Assembly: GCF_021277265.1 (NCBI RefSeq)
Contig: NZ_JAJSOH010000001.1
Location: 186,001-250,000, forward strand
Direction of reading: 5' to 3'
DNA: 64,000 nucleotides
Origin: Kineosporia rhizophila
GTDB lineage: Bacteria; Actinomycetota; Actinomycetes; Actinomycetales; Kineosporiaceae
Position numbers and translations under genes: made by a program. A model generated the notes under the pieces. The model was not told where the DNA came from. It saw only the letters and a list, made by a program, of their open reading frames with translations, and did not search any database. Below are positions 57,968-64,000 of the stretch, piece by piece; position 1 is the stretch's first letter, and each line of letters begins with the position of its first letter.

Positions 57968-58636
57968 TCAGACCTGAAGGGCCCTCAGCTGCCGACGAGT
58001 GCGCAGCCGGCCCAGGACCATCCCCATCGACAGCCCGAGAACAACCACCAGCGCTCCGCCGCCCGCGGTCCGCAGGGGGATCCCGGCGTACCGCATCACC
58101 CCGTACTCCGGGTCCAGGTCGTCCAGCTGATCGCTGCTGGCCTTGTCGCCGATGGCGTAGGCGACGATGCTGAACTTCTGATCCCCGAACCCGGACAGCT
58201 GCTGGTAAGGAAGCTTGACCTCGCCCTCGATCTGGCGGCCGGCCAGAGTCCACGAGGCCGGGCAGGTCTCGGTGGCCTGCCCGCCGCCACCTCGGCGGCG
58301 GATGACGATGCGTTCCGGCTGTTCCTCCGGCGGGCACGCTCCTGCCACGGTGACCTTGTCCCCGTAGTGGTACCGGTAGGAGTCGGCGGTGACGGTCCGC
58401 ATGGCCAGGGCGCCCAGGCTGGCCACCACCAGGGCCAGACCCACCACGCAGACCACGGCCGGGATCGCGTCGTTCAGGTCTTCGCCGAAGATGGCGAGGG
58501 TGAACCCGACCACGGCGATCCCGATCAGGATCGGGCCGTAGAAGCTGAACTCGTAGGGGAAGAACAGCAGGACCACCCCGGCGATGCCGAGCAGCACGCT
58601 GACGATGGCGAGGAGGCCGAGCAGGGTGGTGCGCAT
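57968..58636 (-). CDS. Membrane protein (222 aa)
   Basis: Two N-terminal helices (LLGLLAIVSVLLGIAGVVLL and a second near residue 30-48), a third around 60-80, a soluble extracellular segment of about 90 residues with a Cys pair (VAGACPPEE, ETCPASWTLAGRQ) and a last helix (GGGALVVVLGLSMGMVLGRL). Not recognised. Its ATG overlaps the stop of the preceding gene by one base. Confidence 0.75.
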   Translation of the reverse strand: MRTTLLGLLAIVSVLLGIAGVVLLFFPYEFSFYGPILIGIAVVGFTLAIFGEDLNDAIPAVVCVVGLALVVASLGALAMRTVTADSYRYHYGDKVTVAGACPPEEQPERIVIRRRGGGGQATETCPASWTLAGRQIEGEVKLPYQQLSGFGDQKFSIVAYAIGDKASSDQLDDLDPEYGVMRYAGIPLRTAGGGALVVVLGLSMGMVLGRLRTRRQLRALQV

Positions 58637-59217
58637 CAGACGACCGGCCTTCCGGCGGCGCGAGCGGCTTCGGCGAGGCTCTCGTTGAACGGGTCATGGC
58701 CGTCGGTGAGCTCGACCGGCACGTTGATCGGCTGTCCGCTGCCGGGCACCACCTGGTACCGGTAGATCTGCCCGGCGTTCTCGCCGGCCTCGATCCGTTG
58801 CACCGTCACCTGCGCGATGTCCTCCCAGGTGTAGGCCCGCACCCTGCTGTTGTGCCGGTACACGAAGCCGCCGTCCCACAGGTAGAACGACCGCTCACCG
58901 CGCAGCAGGGCGACCAGTGCGGCGATCAGGAACCCGATGCCGAACACCAGCAGGCAGAGCGCGCCGAGCGCCAGCAGCTTGCCCAGGCTCCGGGGGAGGA
59001 AGTCGTCCGTAGACGTCGCGATCCAGGACAGGAGCAGGAAGAGCAGGCCCGCCCCCACTGCCGCGGCCAGGTAGCCGGCGGCGACCACCATGGGACGAGT
59101 GAGCTTACGGACGTCGGTCAGCGGGCCGAGGTTGTGGTCCCGGGCGGCCTGCTGGACGTCGTCGGGCACCTCGGGGGTGCCGGCGTCGGGGACGGGCGGG
59201 GTTGCGGAGTCGGACAC
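58636..59217 (-). CDS. DUF6585-type membrane protein
   Basis: 193 residues, two membrane helices (VVAAGYLAAAVGAGLLFLLL, LLALGALCLLVFGIGFLIAA) followed by a PH-like cytosolic domain (YLWDGGFVYRHNSRVRAYTW, VTVQRIEAGENAGQIYRYQV). GTG start at 59217. The layout fits the DUF6585 group; function unknown. Operon with the following gene. Confidence 0.72.
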   Translation of the reverse strand: MSDSATPPVPDAGTPEVPDDVQQAARDHNLGPLTDVRKLTRPMVVAAGYLAAAVGAGLLFLLLSWIATSTDDFLPRSLGKLLALGALCLLVFGIGFLIAALVALLRGERSFYLWDGGFVYRHNSRVRAYTWEDIAQVTVQRIEAGENAGQIYRYQVVPGSGQPINVPVELTDGHDPFNESLAEAARAAGRPVV

Positions 59218-59362
59218 GGGTTCTCCTGATGACAGGGCGGAGATGACCTGATCAGAAGACTGCAGCCGGGGTGTCAGGAGCAGCTTTTCCGGACCACACC
59301 AGACACTTGTGCCGTCGACGGACGGCCGGACCGGACACCTGACAGCCCAGGTGGGCGGGCGA

Positions 59363-60412
59363 TCAGCCGGGGATCTGGGCGATCGCCACGTCGCTGATGG
59401 TCAGCTCGAAGTCCTCGGTGTTGTCCCCGACCTGGAACGTCAGCTCGCCCGCCGGATAGGTGCGGGCGGCGGTGAACGTGTAGCTGTAGGTCTTGCCGCC
59501 GGCCCCGATCTCGAGGTCGCGCTCGAACGACTCCAGGTTGGTCGGCGGGTTCTCCTGCACCCGCACCCTCATGTGCGCCGGGTGGTCGGCCTGGGCCTGG
59601 AACGTGAGCCGGTACTTGGCCCCGCCGGTCAGCGGTACACAGCTGCGCACCACGATCAGCTCCCAGGGTTCGCGTCGGCCGCCCTGCACCTGCGCATCGA
59701 AGCCGTGCTCGGCCAGGTGCCCGAACTGCAGCCACGCCTCGTTGCTGGACCACCAGAGCCGGTGCAGCGGATTCCCGGTCTGCTGCACGTCGGGCAGTGC
59801 GTCCAGCACGTTCTTCCCCTCGGCCGGTGCCGGTAGCGGGCACAGCTCCGCTCCCGTGACGGCTGCGGTGGTGGAGGTGCTCGGGGCCGGGGACGCGACC
59901 TTCGGTTCGTCCTCGTCGTCGGACAGCTGCGTCGTGACCACGGCCGTGATCACCGACAGCACCATGACCATCACCCCCGCCCCGGCCAGGAGCGCCCAGA
60001 GGTTGCGCGGCCGCACGTACTCGTACTGCGGTGCCCCCGCGCCGGCGTCGCCCCCAGGCGACCCACCGCTCTCGCCGCCGCTGCCCTCGGAGGCTGTACC
60101 CCGTCCTTTGTTCTGCCCTTCGGACCCCACCGCGGCCCGTTGCTGACGGCGCTGCTCCTCGTAGGAGCGCTCCAGCTCAGCGTGCCGCTTCCGCCACTGC
60201 GCCACCTCTTCGTCGGTACCCCCGCAGGCCCGGACGAACGGCTCCACGAAGCCGGAGAAATCCGGGGGACGCCGGATCTCGCCTTTGAGGATCGAGTAGA
60301 AGTGCCCCCGGCTGACCGACAACTGCGCCGCCAGGGCGGCCGCGCTGCGCGAGGACCGGCGCCGCAGTTCCCCCAGGTCGGCGCAGAAGGCAGGGACCGA
60401 ATCCCCTGACAT
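59363..60412 (-). CDS. Membrane-anchored HTH protein with exported beta domain
   Basis: 349 residues. Cytosolic helix-turn-helix at about 22-62 (SAAALAAQLSVSRGHFYSIL), Arg/Glu coiled part, Gly/Ser linker, one membrane helix at about 138-161 (WALLAGAGVMVMVLSVITAV), and an extracellular domain with beta-sandwich character (GAKYRLTFQAQADHPAHMRV, YSYTFTAARTYPAGELTFQV) like carbohydrate-binding modules. ATG at 60412 with GGGGAGAG 8 bases upstream. DNA-binding inside and a sensor-like domain outside suggest one-component membrane signalling; inferred only. Confidence 0.8.
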   Translation of the reverse strand: MSGDSVPAFCADLGELRRRSSRSAAALAAQLSVSRGHFYSILKGEIRRPPDFSGFVEPFVRACGGTDEEVAQWRKRHAELERSYEEQRRQQRAAVGSEGQNKGRGTASEGSGGESGGSPGGDAGAGAPQYEYVRPRNLWALLAGAGVMVMVLSVITAVVTTQLSDDEDEPKVASPAPSTSTTAAVTGAELCPLPAPAEGKNVLDALPDVQQTGNPLHRLWWSSNEAWLQFGHLAEHGFDAQVQGGRREPWELIVVRSCVPLTGGAKYRLTFQAQADHPAHMRVRVQENPPTNLESFERDLEIGAGGKTYSYTFTAARTYPAGELTFQVGDNTEDFELTISDVAIAQIPG

Positions 60413-60531
60413 TGGACACTCTCCCCTTTTCTGGACTTCGCACATGCTAGGCATTGAAGGGACGATTGCCCGACCCGCACCGGTCCCGTCCATCCGTTCA
60501 GGCCCTGCCCGCTTCTGCCGATTGGCTCGCC

Positions 60532-62328
60532 ATGGCCCCCGTGCATCAGCTGACGCAGGACAGCGCCGTCCGGGAGCTGGCGGCGCAGCTGAACTCCGGT
60601 CAGCGCACCCGCCCGGCCGTGGTGGTCACCGTGCCCACCGGCCGCGCCGAGCCCTGGATCAAGCCCGACCGGATCGCCGACGAACTGGCCGACCTGGCCG
60701 ACGTGTACCTGCTGGCCAACGCCGCCACCGGCTGGGCCTTCACCTCCCAGATGCCCGACGGCACCAGCGTCTACGGGGGCGCGGGACGGGTGTACCCGCC
60801 CGACATCGCCTGGGTGCACAACCCCTTCCTGTCGCGACTGCACCTGGCCTACTCCGACGAGGAGGCCGAGCACGCCACCACCGCACTGATCGAGAGCGCT
60901 CTGGACGCGGCCGCCGCCTGCGGCCTGATCGGTGCTCCTCCACCCACCGGACACGCCAAGGAGGTCACCGGCGAGGTGGTGGGCTTCCCGACCGCCTCCC
61001 AGGTGATGGTCAACGCGAGCGACGGGTGGATCGCGATGATCCGGGTGTCCACGCTCGTGCCCGGGGTGGACTCGAACCAGCTCTTCTCGGTCGGCATGCA
61101 GGTGAAGGGCGTGCTCGACACCGAGAGCCGGGTACTGGACGTCCGTGGCCGGCTGCCCGACCCGAGGGCCCAGCTGGAGCAGCTGAGCGAGGGCCAGTAC
61201 ATCTGGGCCCGGGTCGAACGGGTCGAGGCCGACCGGGCCGTTCTGCTGCCCTGTCCGGGGGCACCGGTGACGGTGTCGGTGAAGGACGTGATCGCCGACG
61301 CCGTCGGTGACCTGCGCGACCTTCTCACCGAGAACGAGACGGTGGCCGTGCGCGTCGGGCCCGGCCGAGACGGCGTGACGCTGAAACTGGTGGCCTTCGA
61401 GTCGCTCAGCGAGCAGGCTCAGCAACGTATTTCGGCGCTGCCGTTCCTTCCGGGCGGGCCGCCCTGGCTCACCCCTCCGGGTCCTGCCGCACCACCACGC
61501 GAAACGCCGGCGGTGCGCTCCGACCCTGTTCCCAGCGCACCACCACCGGCCCGCATCCCCACCCCGGCCGAGCTTTACGGCATTCCACGCCCTCCCGAAA
61601 CCCCGCCCGAGACCAGGGCTCCCACCCCGGCCCGCCGCGTCCCAACTCCCGCCGACCTGTTTCCCGGCGTTTTCCGCAGAGACAGCACCGACGAACTGCA
61701 GCAGCTGAGAACCCAGCTCGACGCCGCCCGCTCCTCGCTCAGCACGCTGAACCAGAGCCTGACCGACCTCACCGCGCGCCTGACCGATGCCCAGCACCAG
61801 ATCCGGGTGCAGGAATCGGATGCGTCGCAGCAGCGAATGACGTTGAAGGAGAAGGACAAAGATCTCACCCGGCTACGACGCGAGCTCCGGGACGCCAAGC
61901 GCTCCCAGCGCTCCGGCGACTTCCTCTTCCTCGACCCCGAGGCCCAGTTCCGCCACGATCTGTACGAGCACTGGGTGCACCGGGTCCACGCCTCGGAGAA
62001 GGCCGAAAGACCGCTTCTGGACTACAGCCTGGGCCCCGAGTTCCTACCGTCGCTGGACGCTCTGGAAGGGGTTTCGCGCAGCAAGGTGCTAGACGTCCTG
62101 GTCGAGGTACTCACCGGCCGGGCCGAGACCATGACCTCCCGAGACCTGCACCGGCTACGCCGAGGGCTGGGCGGGAACGATGCACCGGTGCAGCGCGAGG
62201 ACGGGGCGGTCTGCTGGCGGGTCTCGCTGCAGAACAACAGCCCTTCGGCCCGGCGGTTGCACTACTGGCGCTCGCCGGAGGGGATCGAGTTGTCGCGGGT
62301 CGTGGTGCACGACGACTACGAACCCTGA
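60532..62328 (+). CDS. Large hypothetical protein with OB-fold-like and coiled-coil regions (598 aa)
   Basis: Not recognised. N-terminal alpha/beta part (RPAVVVTVPTGRAEPWIKPD, LADVYLLANAATGWAF, MPDGTSVYGGAGRVYPPDI) of about 135 residues; then two OB-fold or S1-like segments (about 145-290; EGQYIWARVERVEADRAVLL); Pro-rich linker 300-385; coiled coil about 395-465; and a C-terminal domain (LDYSLGPEFLPSLDALEGVS ... SARRLHYWRSPEGIELSRVV). The C-terminal phrase RLHYW...IELSRVVxHDD is conserved in style in several actinobacterial hypothetical proteins. Start ATG 60532 lacks a clear ribosome binding site; a TTG at 60454 is possible. Divergent from the membrane HTH gene, 119 bp apart. Confidence 0.75.
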   Translation: MAPVHQLTQDSAVRELAAQLNSGQRTRPAVVVTVPTGRAEPWIKPDRIADELADLADVYLLANAATGWAFTSQMPDGTSVYGGAGRVYPPDIAWVHNPFLSRLHLAYSDEEAEHATTALIESALDAAAACGLIGAPPPTGHAKEVTGEVVGFPTASQVMVNASDGWIAMIRVSTLVPGVDSNQLFSVGMQVKGVLDTESRVLDVRGRLPDPRAQLEQLSEGQYIWARVERVEADRAVLLPCPGAPVTVSVKDVIADAVGDLRDLLTENETVAVRVGPGRDGVTLKLVAFESLSEQAQQRISALPFLPGGPPWLTPPGPAAPPRETPAVRSDPVPSAPPPARIPTPAELYGIPRPPETPPETRAPTPARRVPTPADLFPGVFRRDSTDELQQLRTQLDAARSSLSTLNQSLTDLTARLTDAQHQIRVQESDASQQRMTLKEKDKDLTRLRRELRDAKRSQRSGDFLFLDPEAQFRHDLYEHWVHRVHASEKAERPLLDYSLGPEFLPSLDALEGVSRSKVLDVLVEVLTGRAETMTSRDLHRLRRGLGGNDAPVQREDGAVCWRVSLQNNSPSARRLHYWRSPEGIELSRVVVHDDYEP

Positions 62329-62373
62329 GATCGGCCACGTAATCCTCGACGTGCAGCCGCATACGATCTGCCC

Positions 62374-62820
62374 ATGATCTCGATCCGTCCTGCCGAGACC
62401 GCAGACCACAGCACCCTGCTGGCCATCTGGCGCCGGGCCGTCGAAGCCACCCATCATTTCCTTACCCCCGCGGACATCGACGCATTAGCGCTTGATGTGG
62501 AGACGTACCTACCGCAGTTCCCTGACCTCCGTGTCGCTGCAGATACGGAAACGTCTTTCGTCGTCGGCTTCGTCGCTGTCGACGGCGACTTCATCGATGC
62601 GCTGTTCGTGGACACGTCCGCTCAGGGACGAGGCGTAGGAACGAAGCTGCTGGCGTCGGCCACGACCGGTCGTGATCTCGTGCGGGTAGACGTCAACGAG
62701 CAGAATCCCTCGGCTCTCGCCTTCTACGCTGCCCGGGGTTTCTCGGTGGTTGCCCGGTCGGAGACCGACGGCCAAGGGCGCCCCTTCCCTCTTCTCCACC
62801 TGCAGCGCAGGTTCGAGTAA
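62374..62820 (+). CDS. GNAT family N-acetyltransferase (YjaB-like)
   Basis: 148 residues. GNAT fold with acetyl-CoA motif AQGRGVGTKLLA at about 89-100 and VNEQNPSALAFYAARGFSVV near the C-terminus. Ile/Arg start ISIRPAETADHSTLLAIWRR. Contains a TTA codon (ALALD segment, about 62485), rare in this GC-rich setting, and slightly lower GC than neighbours, which hints at transfer or translational control. Acceptor substrate unknown. Confidence 0.9.
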   Translation: MISIRPAETADHSTLLAIWRRAVEATHHFLTPADIDALALDVETYLPQFPDLRVAADTETSFVVGFVAVDGDFIDALFVDTSAQGRGVGTKLLASATTGRDLVRVDVNEQNPSALAFYAARGFSVVARSETDGQGRPFPLLHLQRRFE

Positions 62821-62857
62821 GTGGTGCCCGCTCCGGCGGAAGCGAAGCCGGACCTGG

Positions 62858-63499
62858 TCAGGCCATGTGCATACGGCGGTCGTTCGCGACGACGATCTGC
62901 TGGTGCGGGACCCTGCGCTCGATGCTGGTCGCCGTAGCCGCACTGTGCTGCTGGGTGACCCGTTCGATGGCCTCAGCCTTCAGACGCGCAACCCGGGGCA
63001 GCGCGAACTCCTTGTCGTAGGAGAGCGGGAGGGCGGCTGCCTCGCTGGCCGCGATCGCATGGCTGATCGCCCGCCACTGCAGCTCCGTCATGGGTTCGTC
63101 CAGTTCGCCGCGGTTACGGGCCGCGGTGAACCATTCCAGCGCCTCGGAGTAGGTCAGGAGGAAGCTGCGGCGCCAGAGCTGGTCGTGGACCGTGGCGCGC
63201 ACCGGGAGGTAGCCGGTGCCCCACTGCCTGGCCAGGAGGAACAGGCCCAGGTTGGCGGCCTCCAGGTGCGCGGGCGGGGCCAGCCGGCCTGCGGCCCGGA
63301 GACTGACCTGGTCGGCGGTCACGTGCATCCGGACCAGGGCCTGGTTGATGTGGCTGGGCGGTGTGGCCTCACGAATCGCGAAGAACCGGTGCTGGATCGA
63401 CTCTTCGTAGGCATTCACGTACCGCTTGATACGCCGGGTGCCGAAATGTGTACCGAGAGCGCCGGACAATGTCCTCCCCAATCCCCGGAGCGCACTCAT
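62858..63499 (-). CDS. Hypothetical protein (213 aa)
   Basis: Mostly helical, Arg- and Ala-rich: LEAANLGLFLLARQWGTGYL, LLTYSEALEWFTAARNRGEL, ALPLSYDKEFALPRVARLKA. No signal, no membrane helix, no family recognised. ATG at 63499 with GGAG 4 bases upstream. Stands alone, convergent with the GNAT gene. Confidence 0.65.
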   Translation of the reverse strand: MSALRGLGRTLSGALGTHFGTRRIKRYVNAYEESIQHRFFAIREATPPSHINQALVRMHVTADQVSLRAAGRLAPPAHLEAANLGLFLLARQWGTGYLPVRATVHDQLWRRSFLLTYSEALEWFTAARNRGELDEPMTELQWRAISHAIAASEAAALPLSYDKEFALPRVARLKAEAIERVTQQHSAATATSIERRVPHQQIVVANDRRMHMA

Positions 63500-63848
63500 G
63501 CATCTCCGGCCCCAAAGGGAGTTATAGCGCGCCTGCGCACCTATCGGGCCGATCCGATCTCAATCGTTACGCCACCCGGGGGTCACGCACCACAGATGGT
63601 GCCCGGCACACTCTACTGAGTGAAGGCGCAGCGGCCGGTGGCTCCGTCCAGGCCCCAAGCACGCCCGAAGCCCGGGAGACGCTGCGGCAGTGCATCTCTG
63701 GACCCGTTCGGGGGACCGAAAAGCTTGCACGCGGACCCCGGTCTTGCTATATCAATAGTGCCGCCCGCGAGGCACCGGCCCCGCTGAGCGGCCCGGGATG
63801 ACCGTGCAGACACAGTGTCAGGGTTTCTGTAGACGGAGGTGGTTCGCC
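63500..63848. other. Intergenic stretch upstream of Hsp20 gene
   Basis: 349 bases without a gene. Holds the probable Hsp20 promoter (63725-63753), a short palindrome GACAC-A-GTGTC (63809-63819) and the Hsp20 ribosome binding site GGAGG (63835-63839). The left part (63500-63720) shows nothing recognisable. Confidence 0.6.
63725..63753 (+). promoter_or_regulatory. Sigma-70-type promoter of Hsp20 gene
   Basis: TTGCAC (63725-63730), 17-base spacer, TATATC (63748-63753). It is the best housekeeping-type promoter by eye in the window. The palindrome GACACAGTGTC at 63809-63819, between promoter and start, could be a repressor site. No HAIR-type CTTGAGT/ACTCAAG inverted repeat is present. Confidence 0.6.
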
Positions 63849-64000
63849 ATGCTTGTCCGCACCGATCCTTTCCGTGAGCTGGATCGTCTCACCGAGCAGT
63901 TCTTCGGCACGACCGCACGACCTGCGGTCATGCCGATGGACGCCTGGCGTGAGGGGGACAACTTCTACCTGGAGTTCGATCTGCCGGGGATCGACCCCGC
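63849..64000 (+). CDS. Hsp20/alpha-crystallin small heat-shock protein (3' end outside window)
   Basis: The first 50 residues are visible: [19 protein letters not shown] and [20 protein letters not shown], the typical start of actinobacterial Hsp20 proteins (the second phrase is the beginning of the alpha-crystallin domain). ATP-independent chaperone that holds unfolding proteins. ATG at 63849, GGAGG 9 bases upstream. Cut by the right edge. Confidence 0.9.
   Translation, partial: MLVRTDPFRELDRLTEQFFGTTARPAVMPMDAWREGDNFYLEFDLPGIDP

Overview
The window is about 64 kb of very GC-rich DNA (roughly 70 percent by eye). Gene style is that of a high-GC Actinomycetota: GTG and TTG starts, 4-bp start/stop overlaps, ECF sigma factors followed by membrane proteins, DUF4097, CU044_5270-type and PGPGW proteins, and many two-gene regulator/target pairs. 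A Kineosporiales-like actinobacterium would fit, but that placement is inference from gene style only. No tRNA, rRNA, CRISPR array, transposase or integrase was found. The window reads as ordinary chromosome with regulatory and secreted-protein islands.

Layout. 1-925: serA, cut by the left edge. 1.2-11 kb: a leftward MacA/MacB-type efflux operon (adaptor, ATPase, permease, DUF5666 membrane protein, lipoprotein) with Gly/Met/Pro-rich tracts in four of its five proteins, divergent from an OmpR-family response regulator and histidine kinase. A TCACAG-type direct repeat lies between them. A 7TM/PAS/PP2C (SpoIIE-type) phosphatase follows. 11.1-17.5 kb: a 2121-residue GAF-PAS-PAS-GGDEF-EAL protein with a long Ala/Glu-rich repeat region. 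17.9-21.2 kb: ribbon-helix-helix regulator, DUF4097 protein and drug-type ABC transporter, with an array of TGRCGTCA sites upstream. 21.3-25 kb: DUF1540 protein below a perfect inverted repeat that resembles two DtxR/IdeR iron boxes; DUF1330 protein; copper chaperone PCu(A)C and Dyp-type peroxidase. 25.2-27.1 kb: two tandem paralogous secreted proteins, each followed by a strong terminator.

27.2-32.1 kb: TPR protein, DUF4386 protein, and an ECF (SigE-family) sigma factor with a partner membrane protein. The same promoter-like pattern, GCAACC-N16-CGAC, lies upstream of the sigma gene and again downstream of the partner. The second copy runs into about 280 bases with a chain of strong, partly mutually exclusive hairpins ending on the Shine-Dalgarno of a tiny membrane protein. 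This is the strongest candidate for an undescribed element. 32-38.3 kb: small hypotheticals, hydrolase, CPBP protease-like protein with divergent TetR and twin operators, LigB-type dioxygenase, a thymidylate synthase operon with an unlisted 50-residue protein, and a BLUF photoreceptor.

38.3-45.3 kb: GntR regulator and a nucleoside (BMP-type) ABC importer operon that ends with a mu-crystallin-like dehydrogenase and a nucleoside deaminase; a GntR-type palindrome lies at its promoter. 45.3-64 kb: a second ECF/membrane-protein pair, dapA with divergent LysR, a short GyrB-like ATPase, dehydrogenases, a kinase, a PD40 gene remnant, a PAP2 phosphatase with an autotransporter-type repeat, MFS exporter, RidA/LysR pair, membrane proteins, a membrane-anchored HTH protein divergent from an unrecognised OB-fold/coiled-coil protein, GNAT, and the 5' end of an Hsp20 gene.
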